64,000 nt of DNA from Cycas panzhihuaensis (GCA_023213395.1 CM041465.1:133059741-133123740); one strand, 5' to 3'; shown: positions 33,061 to 43,479, counted from the first letter of the stretch. Numbers and translations are program-made. The notes: generated by a model not told the origin, from the sequence alone.

Positions 33061-34051
33061 TAGTTAGGCAAGTTGACCAGACCCATTGCACATTATTACC
33101 CTATTCAAGGGGATGCCACCCCAAGATCAAAGGTGTTGCATTTTTTTTTCTACCATTGGGCACTTATTGTGGCGTTTACCACACTATGCATGCTTAGTCC
33201 TATGCAACACCCCTTTAGCTTGAGAAGTATTTGTAATAGGTTTCTACAGTTTAAACAACTTTGCACTTTCCCTTAGATAGGTAGATAGGTAGGTAGATAG
33301 ATCAATAGGTAGGGAGGTAGGGAGGTAGATAGATCGATATATTGATACATGGATAGATGGACAGATAGAGATAGACAGCTGGACAAATAGACAGATGGAT
33401 CAATGAATGGATGGATGGATAGAATGTAGTATTCAATAGATCAAGACTATCTAGGTACACATAGTAAAGAATTACATGCAAAATAATGAGAATCCCCATA
33501 CAACAAAAGTCATTACCCACACACTAACAATCTTCAACATTGATCATCAAAAGACCAGCCAAATGGTTTCCTAGGCTGGACTATTTGCCTTTATGATGGA
33601 TGGGTGTATAGATAAACGTAACATTCTTTGGTAATAATGAGGAAGAGATATGTACTTGTTTTACTGTTATACTATTTTTGTTTCATCCTCTCTATTTGAG
33701 TTTTATGTAACAGTATTCTCAAGTTTTGATATACCCCTGATCAGGAGAGCTAAGGATACTCTGTTGATTTTGCTTGTTGACAGGGCATATGGCTCCAATT
33801 CTCACCATTCAAATGTTTTAATTAAGGTAGCAATGCAGTTAAGCCTCTAAATATTTTGGGAGCTAGGAATCACTCATGAAATCTATTCAATCTTTGATGT
33901 CAGGAGGTTGCAGAGAAAATGCTTGCAATCCATATACAGTTTCAGCACTTAAATTTCCAAATCTCACTATGATTTCCAACCAAACTTAAAATCTTAGCCT
34001 AAAGTACAAATTTATAGCTTGTGAAATAAAGCAACTAGGTTATTTTCTTAC
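33061..34051 (-). other. Intergenic or FRO intron 3 sequence with a tetranucleotide repeat
   Basis: There is no coding similarity on either strand. I searched the minus strand for the next FRO exon and did not find one. It contains the GATA/GGTA-type microsatellite at 33273-33421 and a plausible splice donor at its right end (GTAAGAAA on the minus strand). Confidence 0.5.
33273..33421 (+). repeat. Tetranucleotide microsatellite (GATA/TAGG/GGAT units)
   Basis: About 150 bp of imperfect 4-bp units, AGAT, AGGT, GGAT and similar, with interruptions. Any open frame read through it is an artefact of the repeat. Confidence 0.9.
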
Positions 34052-34246
34052 AGTTTGACACCAGGTGGTATCTTCATGTGACTAGGTCCATCCAGGCCAT
34101 TGATGATATATAATGAAATTGTCCATGCCAATAAGCCCACAAAGATGAGAAGAATGAGGAATTCACCAGCAGTAACTGTTCCCAGGGGTCCCTGTATGAA
34201 GACTGGATACGCCCACAGACTCACTCTCTGTTTCTTGCTTTTTGGC
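34052..34246 (-). CDS. Ferric-chelate reductase (FRO-like), exon 3
   Basis: 195-nt exon with acceptor TTTCCGTTTCAG before 34246 and donor GTAAGAAA after 34052. Phases fit exon 2 (AA plus G makes Lys). It encodes about residues 88-152: a basic stretch PKSKKQRVSLW, then YPVFIQGPLGTVTAGEF, then a hydrophobic segment at about 117-136 (FLILLIFVGLLAWTISLYII). Plant FRO proteins have the same order, basic loop, W-x-P-V/M, GPLG-V-T/S-E, membrane helix; the wording is nearest to FRO6/FRO7 as I recall them. FRO proteins are flavocytochromes that pass electrons from NADPH through FAD and two hemes to Fe(III) or Cu(II) across a membrane. The heme, FAD and NADPH parts would be in later exons, not seen. 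No stops or frameshifts. Confidence 0.85.
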
Positions 34247-34320
34247 CTGAAACGGAAATGGTTTTCACATTTTAAGCTCTTGGTAAATAAATATGTAATT
34301 GCTAAAATGATAACTCATCT

Positions 34321-34624
34321 CTATCATAAATGGGCCATTCCTATGAACACATGCATCATACAAAAGATACTCTTTCAATTATTTAGGACTTCGTCAATGG
34401 CAAATGGCTATATAACAAAGGAAAGGTTATGCATTGAAATATAGTTTCCTTCAAACTGCTACTAAACAAGCTATCACAAATGGGCCATTCCTATGAACAC
34501 ATGCATCATACAAAAGATACTCTCTCAATTATTTAGGACTTCGTCAATGGCAAATGGGTATATAACAAAGGACAGTTTATATATGCATTGAAATATAATT
34601 TCCTTCAAACTGCGACTAAACAAG
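34321..34624. repeat. 150-bp tandem duplication in FRO intron 2
   Basis: Units 34321-34470 and 34471-34624 begin CTATCAYAAATGGGCCATTC and both run through GAACACATGCATCATACAAA and TTAGGACTTCGTCAATGGCA to AAACAAG. Only a few differences separate them, so the duplication is recent relative to the transposons here. Confidence 0.9.
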
Positions 34625-34713
34625 TGTCATCATTATCCAGACAATGGATAGTCCATTCCTCAAAATGTTCCAAGTAGCAGGTCAAATGACTCAAATTACT
34701 TGAGCATGCCAAC

Positions 34714-35591
34714 TTGCTACTATTGCCATCTATAGTGTTAGGAAACCGTTCCTCATATCTTGACATCCACAAGAGTACCATGAACCTTTTTTGCTCCCCT
34801 CTTTGCAAAGATTTTCTTCTGTCATCTCTTTGGGCTAAGGACTTGCATAATAGTGGAGTGATGATGACATGCAGGTCATCAGTGGAGGATTTCTTGATTG
34901 TGACCTTCAACAGCAAACAGATGAGTAGAACCAGCAGCTGTAGTTGGAAGCTGGCTCTGGTGGAGGACGCTGACCAGGATACTTGGGAGCATCCACCTGG
35001 GAAGGTGCAACAGTGTGTTATTGATGAACAGAGGTCTGAAACTCAGGATGAATTGAAGCTGTAGATGACATGCTCATAGAAAACTGTCAGCAGGAGAAGG
35101 AAGATAGGGACCTACCGGATCATGGTACACAGGCAGAACAAAAGTGGACGGATCATGATCTGATTGATAACAATTGTCCAACCACTATTGCCCCAGCCAA
35201 TAATGTTACAGGAGTAGATAATGGAACCCCTGTGAATATGCCCAGCACTAGTGCAATCAGGAACTATGGAGTAAAAAGGAAAAGAGAGGAAAACGTTTTT
35301 CCCTTCGATGATAGCAGAGACACTGTAGAGGGAAGCCTTATCACTACCAAAGGACCCTGCGTATACTTTAGTGTGAAGGAGGCATGCAAATCTGCATTTT
35401 GGAGATGTAGGGGGGCTAGAAAGAAGTTTAACAGACTTGATGAGGTGTTGGGGCGCCTGAGAACTAAGAGGAGAAGATCCTATGCTTGTGTAACTGAAAA
35501 GGTTTTGCCTTTTATATCCCCTTTCCATTTTGTAGCTTTAGGTCTGTATTTTGTTTGGAAAAGGCTTTTACTTGAGACCCTTTTTGATTAG
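34714..35591 (+). pseudogene. Unidentified reading frames inside FRO intron 2, antisense to FRO
   Basis: Two adjoining plus-strand frames, 34714-35064 and 35070-35591, in different phases; a single frameshift near 35050 would join them. The second contains an acidic/polar stretch, a basic cluster (VKRKREE, about 35270-35290), a Cys-containing segment (VKEACKSAFWRCRGARKKF) and LRTKRRRSYACVTEK. I do not recognise the family. Base composition is less AT-rich than the surrounding transposons. A poly(A) run follows at about 35659-35673. It may be a retrocopied gene or the end of a LINE-like element inserted in the intron. It is not an FRO exon. Confidence 0.45.
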
Positions 35592-35658
35592 AGCCGACGC
35601 TATGTAATCCTTTCTTTAAGAAGGCTGAACAAGTCCAGGTTTCAAGATTGGAGTGGGA

Positions 35659-35673
35659 AAAAAAAAAAAAAAG
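35659..35673 (+). other. Poly(A) tract after the intronic reading frames
   Basis: A run of about 15 A residues after GGAGTGGG, roughly 70 bp past the end of the second reading frame and 15 bp from the exon 2 donor. It fits the 3' tail of a reverse-transcribed insertion on the plus strand. No flanking target duplication was recognised. Confidence 0.5.
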
Positions 35674-35689
35674 AGAGGAAAAAACTCAC

Positions 35690-35783
35690 TTAATTTTTAG
35701 CTGATATCTGGAAATATGGAGGTATACGGACCCCAAAATTGCTATCAGAAATATAGGAGCAGAAAACAGAAGGTTAACAGAAC
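35690..35783 (-). CDS. Ferric-chelate reductase (FRO-like), exon 2
   Basis: 94-nt exon with acceptor TTACTTGTGCAG before 35783 and donor GTGAGTTT after 35690. It completes a Gly codon split with exon 1 and ends with AA of a Lys codon. It encodes GSVNLLFSAPIFLIAILG and SVYLHISRYQLKIK, the second predicted membrane helix of FRO proteins. Arabidopsis FRO7 has a very similar G-S-x-F-L-x-F-S-x-P-I-x-x-x-A-I-L segment as I recall it. Too short to be found by open-frame length alone; it was found by matching splice sites and phases. Confidence 0.85.
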
Positions 35784-36519
35784 CTGCACAAGTAAAAGAC
35801 ATATCATGAGTCCCTAAATCAGAGGATACAAGTAATTCACTGTTCTTTCATTCAGATTCTCTAACCGAATAGATTTTCCAATACCAATCAGATACTATCT
35901 GGCACTATAGCACTAATGGCTCTTGTCCTATCAATGATAAGTCCTAGTGAAGTTTCTGGAAAGACGGAAAACAAAAAGGCAACCCAAGTCATGGATTAAG
36001 CTCCTGGTTACTCAAATAGGTGCACTTTTCTAACAAAGTTAGTAGTTACGTAGGGACCCCATGGCAATTGAACTAATGACTAACCAAAGTGGGAGCATTA
36101 GACCAAACTTTGTATACAAGTTTTAGGCATTCAATTGTGTTAAATGCAATTTTGACAGGCCTTTTCAGTGCTTTTTGTTTTTTGTCAGTTGATATCATCA
36201 TCTATAATTTTGGAGTAAAAAAAAGAAGGAAAAAGGCTACCTAAACACTGTAAATCAAAGGAGGGGAAATTGCAGTTGCTAACATTTGCCAATTGGCTAT
36301 AGAAATCTGTGTGAAAAGAAATCACAGGCCTCAAAATGTCCTAAAAAGTGGCATAATTGGAAACAATATATCAGGGGATTTCTGCTTTCAAAAAGAGGAT
36401 TCGCCTTCAACTTCGAAAGTTGTATCTTGTATTGAACTACATTGGTAAAGGAGGCGGCTTGTGTCCTTAAAATTATTCCTAATGCAAGCAAAGAGTGGAA
36501 AGGGCAAGGAAATTCACAC

Positions 36520-36688
36520 CAGCAGATCCAAAATAAGATGTACTTGTCTTGGTTAACAGGGTCTCCCAAGGCTCTGACCATAACTTAGTTGGCCTCAAAA
36601 ACCAGAGACCAATCCATCCTGCAAAAAGTACCCACATTGCCGTTTTCAACAGAACTGAAACTGGTCCTATCATTGGATTTGCCTTCAT
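36520..36688 (-). CDS. Ferric-chelate reductase (FRO-like), exon 1 with start codon
   Basis: 169 nt from the ATG at 36688 to the donor GTGTGAAT after 36520. The start is the first Met after an in-frame TGA 15 bases upstream. It encodes MKANPMIGPVSVLLKTAMWV, then a hydrophobic helix to about residue 30 (LFAGWIGLWFLRP), and ends TSTSYFGSAG. FRO proteins open with the same layout: a short cytosolic start, one helix, a P-T-K/Y-x-x-x-W motif, and the (Y/L)FG-x-x-G motif just before helix 2. No recognisable chloroplast transit peptide precedes the helix. The frame continues open 30 bp past the donor by chance. Confidence 0.85.
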
Positions 36689-37135
36689 CTTCTCGTTCAG
36701 ACCTCAACCAACTCGAACACTTAAAGGAGGGGGTCCCAAGCACAGTCCCAATGCACAGAACCAATTGTGTCAGCCTTCTACCTCATATACTATTCATCTC
36801 ACAACTAACATATTGCTCTGTATGCAACAGCCTTCCTTGAAGAAGAAGGAAAAGAAAGGTACGCTTCCAATATTTTGGACCATGAATTTGTACTGAGATA
36901 CTACAGTTCAACGTAGCAATCATTATATCTCCTCCTCCATAGCCGATGATGAATTACAAAGCAAGTACCGTCAGATTGGTAAAAATTAGGATAAGAGAAG
37001 AACATAAAGTAAGGCCGAGGAGATCTGAGAGGACGTGGGGTGGAATCCACCGTTCGTCCATGCATTACGTCATCACGTTATGCATGAGGGAGCCCGGAAT
37101 CTTGCTGACAAGCCGTAGATTTTTGAGTTTATAGC
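36689..37135 (-). promoter_or_regulatory. Upstream region of the FRO-like gene
   Basis: About 450 bp before the ATG on the minus strand, with higher GC and none of the retrotransposon features seen elsewhere. It probably holds the 5' UTR and the proximal promoter. It includes a 26-bp imperfect palindrome with ATGCAT and ACGT cores at 37060-37085. No clear TATA box could be assigned, and the transcription start is unknown. Confidence 0.5.
37060..37085. promoter_or_regulatory. Imperfect palindrome with RY-like (ATGCAT) and ACGT cores
   Basis: ATGCATTACGT-CATC-ACGTTATGCAT: the arms match in 10 of 11 positions when one is reversed. It includes TTACGTCA (bZIP C-box/CRE-like) and two ATGCAT (RY-like) motifs. 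It lies about 370-400 bp before the FRO start codon. Binding by a plant factor is inferred from motif resemblance only. Confidence 0.4.
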
Positions 37136-40100
37136 GCGTTCTACATCAAAATTTAACCATGAGGTGTAAAGTAGAATAAGGGAGCTTTTGCATATGAATG
37201 TGAAAATGATAAAAAAAATAAAGAGTATACACATGACGTCCCGAGGTGATTAAAGTGTCATTTTGTAAAGTCAATAAGCAAGCACTCATTTCTCTACTAT
37301 TTGTCTCTTACTTTTTGTGAATAAATGGATTTTAGAAGCTTAAATAGTGTGTGAAAACTAATAAATTGGCATAGCATCATAATTTTTATTCAAATAGTAT
37401 ACATTTTTTCTGGTTGTTTAGCTTAGTACAATAGATTGTGTTTGTTTAGACCAAAAGGTGCATTGGCTTGATGGGTTTATGGTAACGTTCTAATGGAAAT
37501 AACAAATTGTGTTTTTCTTACATAATAAGATTCTTTGTATTTGTATAATGCTAGAGAATGGCTTGCTACACTTTAGAATTGCACCATGGATTATGTTCAT
37601 TTAGACAAAATGATGGTATCATATGAAAACTTTCTAGATTTATAGCAATCTTGTTTTGAAAACAAGTGTTGTAGTACATCACAACTCTTTAATGGGCTAT
37701 AGGCATAACTTACTATGTAAAAAACTACCCTTACCCTTTGTCCATTTACTTAGTGATATATGTAAGACCCATGGTTCATGTTTAGCATTTTAGTAGTCAA
37801 TATTTGTTGCATACATTACAAGTTTGGCTATGCATGCACATTCTTATTACCACTCTTTTACAATTTGATAATATCGTTTGGAAATCCTTAGTCAACATCA
37901 ATGAGAAAGGGAGCATAGCATTTTTAATATATACTATGTAAGTAAACATAACTTACATTCAAACAATGAGCAAGGCACATTAATTGTGTGTTGTTAACTT
38001 ATGGTGGGTGTTGAAGGATTTCTCTTTTACTAAGTGCATGTAAACCTCAATCATGACCACCATCAATTTATTCCCTTGTGCATATGCATGATATCGATTG
38101 ATTGCATTGATTTAAGTGGTGTGCCTATATAAGTTTAACTAGCCCTACAAGATGTATATGAGATCCAAAATGTTGACCAATGGAGCCAAGCTCATTTTGA
38201 CTATAATTGAAAAACAAATAAGATAAAGGATATTAATGCAAAGAAGGATTATAAGAATTATTATATGAGTTAATATCTTGATCATTACTCCTTCCATGTG
38301 GTCCAATGAAAAAGTTAAAAGGTTTCTTATTCCCTTATCTTTGTCTTGACAAGATATATCATAAAACATGCATGTCCCTACTTGTGATGAAAATATGAGT
38401 GAAGCATGTGAACCTACTCCACATGAATCGCCCTCTTCATACCATTTAAAGAAGAAATGAAGGAATGCGTTTGAAGCTTATACACTTCTCAATATAGGTA
38501 TTAATTATTGTCATGTATTTATCATGAAGCATCTTCATCTTATTTGGTGTTTTCTTTCCTTAGTTGAACAAGGAGCATTGCTATTGAATTTTAATTTGAA
38601 TATTCATATGATATTAATGAATTGCAAGATAAATGTCAATTTGTATTTCTTAAATCTTTGATTAGATTTCTATGGGCTTATAGCTATTATTTAGTTGCAT
38701 TGCTTTGCAATTAACTTAAACAGTTCTTCCTACTTGAAATTCTCTATGTTCTTCCTAAGAGTCAGAGTTAAACAAGTTTTTGAACTTACCACTACCATTA
38801 TATTTATATAATTTGGAAACCCTTAAAGAATTAGAGAGGTGCCAATATCCATATATTTTCAACAATATTCATAAGCTAGTTTTCTTTATGATTCTTTCTA
38901 ATACCTTCACCTCTTACACTATATGATGGGACTAATGGAATTATGTTTCATCCATTTATAAATTTGATTGGTCCACTAATATCCTTTTATAGTAACTGAA
39001 ATGTGACCTCTCTAATTCGTTATAGATTTGTAATTTTTTTCTTTATTAGAACAATCATCCATAACAATGCTTTTTCTTCCCTCCCAAACTTCTTTTACAT
39101 GTCTTTTAGCCTCTTGATGCTTGAGATCCTTTCTTGACTTGAGCTTGCTTGACCAAGTTGTCTCCATTAAGACCTTTGTTTATATTTTCTATTATTTTAC
39201 TTGACTTGAGTTATTGAACAATTTGCATAAGATACTCTTTGACAATTTCCTTCTTCCATCACATCACCTTTAGGTAGATATTGAGATAAACTAAACTTTT
39301 CTAGGCAACTTGTCTTCTTAATATTTTCCTTCTTACTCTTCCTTTTGTTGCTACTATGTAAAATAAATACTTCCCTTAAAATAGTTTGGACTCTCTTCTA
39401 CCTTGTTGGTTTTGCCATTCTCAATTGAATCAATCACAACATTTAGCATTTCATGTGGTTTATATTACTCCTAAATAATATCCAAGCCCTCTTCCTTATC
39501 ATTAGGAAGAGGATCTTGTAAGCTATATACTCTGATGTTTATCCCATTTATAACATATTCCTCCATTTCCATCATCTTTGCTATTTTATATACTTGATTA
39601 TAATGGGATATTTTTACCTACCCCCTTTGGTGATGAGGGCTTTTGGGCGTAATCTTTGACTTGGTTAACCTACTTTAGGTTCATTGTGCAAGTATCTTTT
39701 TTCAATTATATGTTATCATTGCCTCTCATTCCCCTTCTTTTGCCAAGAACCTAACATATCTTTTCTTTATATACCCTTACTCATGAAACTAGAGCCATTA
39801 CAAACAAATGTGCTATAATATGGAATTTAACAATCCCTACATTCCCAATTATTTCAAAATTATAAAATTTGAAAGGTTTTTTTAAAGGAAAGATATATGT
39901 ACACTCTCGCTAACCCACTAGTTATTTTATGTATCTTGTTTTAATCTATTTGAATAACTGGTCCAAGAAATTCTCTTATTTGTCTTGATGTATTTAGGTT
40001 ATTATCTTCATCTAGAAGAAGAGAAATCATATTTAAATTGACTTGCTCAATAGATAGTTTATTTAGTAGTAACATATACCATCTCTATTAGTTTATAAGT

Positions 40101-40139
40101 AGGTACTTTAGCAATGCATACTACTACCCTATTGGCTAG
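37136..40139. other. AT-rich interval, nothing recognised
   Basis: About 3 kb with stops in all frames. I found no gag/pol motif, LTR pair, tRNA or host exon. The largest open pieces (for example 38145-38369 on the minus strand) are low-complexity, Ile-rich artefacts. It may be strongly decayed retroelement or spacer DNA upstream of the FRO gene. Confidence 0.5.
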
Positions 40140-40390
40140 GTTTTAGTTAGTTATTTAGGTTAGTATTTTGGTGGGGATGTAAATTATTTTATGCATGACT
40201 ATTTGGGTTGATGTTAGGGTGCTATATTCCATCTTTTTGGTCAATTTTAAGATTGTGTCTATTTGGGTTGGTACTAGGGTGGCATATGTCATTCTTTGGG
40301 ATACTTTTAAGTTAGATATTTTTGTTGTTACCAAGATCATATATACTACTCAATTTTGGTTAGTAATATATGAGTTTTTTGGTTAGTTAT
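40140..40390 (+). repeat. Degenerate tandem repeat, about 60 bp unit
   Basis: Units beginning TATTTGGGTTGRTRYTAGGGT at 40199 and 40260 are clearly related, with weaker copies before (about 40150) and after (about 40320). Open frames on both strands here are by-products of the repeat. Confidence 0.5.
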
Positions 40391-40491
40391 ATAATAATAT
40401 GACATTAATCCTAAAACTAACCCAGTTATCTTTATGTTGGTCTATCTATCCTACCCTTAGGCCCAATAATGAAAAAGAAAAAGGAAAATAA

Positions 40492-40863
40492 TATTAGGGA
40501 TCCAACTCCTAACTCATCTTCTCTTATATCTTCTACTTCTTCTCTCTCTTATATCTTCTATTTCTTCTACTTCTTCCCTTTTTTTAATATCCTACATGCA
40601 TAAGTAGAAGGTTGTGTAGTGGTCATTGAGCACTATATATATTCATGTAATATCCCACATTCATAAGAAGGAGGTTGTGTAGTGAGCATAGAGCCATATA
40701 TATATTTATGTAATCCTTAGAGTATGGTATCTTAAATATCATTGTTATTACACGTAATTGGGAGGTTGCCCCCTTGAAGGGTATTACAATACAAGTTCTC
40801 TTTTTGGAGTTATTTGCTTATTATGTTGGTGTGCAATTATCATTAAGGAGTGGTGTCCTATCA
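40492..40863 (+). repeat. 5' LTR of ChrJ (372 bp)
   Basis: Begins TATTAGGGATCC, where the other copy has TGTTAGGGATCC, so the terminal TG has become TA. It carries a pyrimidine-rich block CTTCTACTTCTTCTCTCTC and ends TCCTATCA. Confidence 0.95.
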
Positions 40864-40865
40864 AG

Positions 40866-40878
40866 TGGTATTAGAGCG
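40866..40878 (+). other. Primer binding site of ChrJ
   Basis: TGGTATTAGAGCG lies two bases after the LTR: initiator-Met type (TGGTATCAGAGC) with one C to T change. Confidence 0.88.
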
Positions 40879-41053
40879 GTTGGTCCATACCTTGTGGGAG
40901 AGTCAAAGGTACTAAATAATTAATTGTTTTCCATCAGTACCTATTCTCATTTAATTTTTGCTTAACTACTTTACTTTTTAGGGGTAGATAATACTGTAAT
41001 CAGGTAGCTACCATAACATTGCCATCAGGCAATTTTCTTTTGCATTTAGATAA

Positions 41054-41073
41054 AGACCCTGTGCCGGGGGTCT
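41054..41073 (+). other. Leader stem-loop of ChrJ, shared with GypK
   Basis: AGACCCTGTGCCGGGGGTCT can fold into a stem of 7 pairs closing a GTGCC-type loop. The GypK leader has AGACCTTGTGCTAAGGGTCT at 61368-61387. Two pair positions differ between the copies but stay paired (C-G to T-G, and T-G to T-A). It lies in the untranslated leader, where packaging and dimerisation signals occur in retroelements. Confidence 0.5.
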
Positions 41074-41584
41074 ATAAATATCACGAGGATCTGTTGTTTT
41101 GGTCTAAGCGCATTGTGGCTTTTTTGTCCCTTGCATGAAGGACTGGAGATCACACTCCTGAATCAAACCTTAGATAGAACTCAGCTATGGAATTGTGCAT
41201 CCATGTACCTGCAGGTATATAGGAGGACCCCCTAGATAGGTCTTCCTAGTATAAGTAACTATAGGAAACCTATTGACTATCTGCAATTTATAGTGCATTA
41301 GTAAGCGGTTAGCCCCGAGAAGTTATTCTCCACGTACCCTAGAGACAGGGTAATACGACTGCTGAATAGAGTGTTTGCCTTTATAGGTTGATATTATTTA
41401 TGACTAGGATTAGCATTTCGAAGGGCCTACAAACTAGACAAGCCCATACCTAGTGTACTTGGTCAGTTTATTAGTGGTTTGTGTGCATCTAGTCAGACGG
41501 TGAGTCAATTATCATCAATTTGTTAAATCCAGTGTGTCTGGCCAATTTGTCATCAGCTCATGCACATATAGTTAGTCAGCCAAC

Positions 41585-41718
41585 TAGTGATCAAAAAGAA
41601 AAAAGAAGTAAAAAGTAAAAAAATAAAAAGTAAAAAATAAAAAAGAAGCAAAAAGCAAAAAAAAAGAAAGTAAAAAAATAAAAATAAAAAGAAGAAAAAA
41701 AGAAAAGAAAAGAAAAAT
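41585..41718 (+). repeat. A-rich low-complexity tract in the ChrJ leader
   Basis: About 130 bp of AAAAAGTAAAAAATAAAAAG-like sequence with almost no C or T-rich stretches, ahead of the gag ATG at 41827. Probably expanded by slippage. Confidence 0.85.
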
Positions 41719-41826
41719 CCATATTACCTCATTGTAAAATATTGGGGATAACAGTATATAGACACCCCATCAAATCCTTTTCATTCACATTTACTAACTA
41801 GGATTCAACTTAGATCTTGTGAATAA

Positions 41827-42720
41827 ATGGCCCCTAAGATGAACCCAAGTTGGACTCAAGATCTCAATAATGCTACCACATAACTTCGAGGAGATATATT
41901 ACAAATCCAAAATGATTTCAATGAAAAATTTAAAGCAGTAATGTCAGAGCTCACATCCATGAAACCTTTTAAGGAATAAAAGATTGACTTTGATGATACT
42001 ACTCACATAGGTGAGGGCCACTTCATTAAAGAATATGAAAGTAATGATGATAGGCATTTCTGTCTAAACTTCCTTCCCAAAGTAGAAATCAAGAAGTTCA
42101 ATAGCACAGATGTACATACCTGGATCACCCAAATTGAACAATACTTTTCTCTTCATCAAGTTCCAGCAGATAAGAAGATCCCTCTTACTTCTCTACACAT
42201 GGAAACTGAACCCTACCAATGGTACCAATGGGTTATGAAAATAATTGGTGGGCTTAGTTATCAATGGGAAGGTTTTGTCAAGGATCTTACAGCTCAATAT
42301 GATAGTACCTATAATCATGATCACTTTAACCAATTAGCTAAAGTCAGACAGGAGGGGACTGTTTCAACTTATATAGTAGAATACCAATGTCTCTCCACAA
42401 GGGTTGATGGTCTTTGTCAGAATAAATTACTTGAGTTATACATTGGTGGGTTACGAGATGATATTAGACATGAGTTGTGACTCTAAAACTATCAATTTTG
42501 CTCGACATATTGAAGTAAAAAATAAGGCATCCTGACCCCTCTAATGAACATTCCCAGAAAAGTGACCACAAATTCAGGTTCCTAGTGTGCGACAGATGAC
42601 TTCCTAAGAGATGGATTAGAAACACTTAAAAGGGTTATGTTTTCATTGTAACTAAAAGTGGAATAAAGACCATCAGTGTCCTGAACAACGTTTATTCATA
42701 ATTGAGGATGTCTAAGATGA
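41827..42720 (+). pseudogene. ChrJ gag with zinc knuckle
   Basis: The start is the ATG at 41827 (MAPKMNPSWTQDLNN). Gag core: FLPKVEIKKFNSTDVHTWIT, QIEQYFSLHQVPADKKIPL, EGFVKDLTAQYDSTYNHDHF and LYIGGLRDDIRHEL; the stretch 42199-42480 is open. The chromovirus-type knuckle is LCFHCN*KWNKDHQC (about 42645-42690), with its Cys/His ligands kept but a stop inside. Stops near 41881 and 41977 interrupt it. Confidence 0.9.
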
Positions 42721-42859
42721 TGAACCAGTAGAGGAAGCCTCATTAGAGCCAAAAAATAATGATTATGACCCACCTGAGGAGGAAGAAGAGGATACTACTA
42801 CTATAGCTATGCATGCCCTAGCTAGAATTGCAGCCCCTTAGACACTCAAACTCATTAGG

Positions 42860-43165
42860 TAAATTAAGAAAAGGAAGGTGGTTGTCCTCATAGGTTTTGG
42901 GAGCATCCACAATTTCATTAATTGGAAACTTGTTGAACTCAACTGTTTTCCATTTCCTGTCAAAAATTTCCAAGTTATGGTGGCTAATAAAGGGACACTC
43001 GCTTGCGGGGAAAAATGTCACATCAAGTTACAGATGGGTGACTATCACCTCTCCACTTTTATGTATGCCATTCTCATTGGAGGAGTTGATGTTGTATTAG
43101 AGGTACAATGGATCAAACCACTAGGGACCATTCAACTAAATATGCGAGAGCTCTTCATCTGATTT
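42860..43165 (+). pseudogene. ChrJ aspartic protease
   Basis: Open frame 42878-43162: VVVLIGFGSIHNFINWKLVE, where D-S-G has become G-F-G, so the catalytic Asp is lost. GEKCHIKLQMGDYHLSTFMY and ILIGGVDVVLEVQWIKPLGT are the usual downstream segment. Confidence 0.9.
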
Positions 43166-43479
43166 ACTTCTGAAGGAATTGACTATCAATTGAATGGGAT
43201 CATTCCTCCTTCAACCCAAATCATCAGCTCAGACTGTATGGAGAGGCTCATTAAAAAGGGTGGTATAGGAATCATTGCCAAATGTTATGCTCTGGAAGGT
43301 TAGGAACTTCCAACAGAAGGGGACATTCTCTAAGATGATGGTATACCAAATGACTTAAAATTAGTACTTCACTGCCACAACCAAGTCTTTCAGGATATTC
43401 CTCAAGGTCTTCCCTCAATACGTGACCAAGATCATAACATTGACTTGGTAGCTGGAAGTAATTCTCCTTGTATTTTACC

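Noticed and set aside
33273-33421. Possible CRISPR-like or satellite array
   Set aside because: 4-bp units without spacers; an ordinary microsatellite. No CRISPR array occurs in the window.
33302-33520. 72-codon minus-strand frame rich in Ser/Ile/Tyr
   Set aside because: It translates the tetranucleotide microsatellite.
34605-34916. 103-codon minus-strand open frame in FRO intron 2, same strand as FRO
   Set aside because: It overlaps the plus-strand frame at 34714, has no FRO motif and no splice phase that fits exons 2 and 3. Treated as an antisense shadow.
36297-36581. 94-codon minus-strand open frame overlapping FRO exon 1
   Set aside because: It is in a different frame from exon 1 and lies mostly in intron 1; the spliced reading explains the FRO similarity better.
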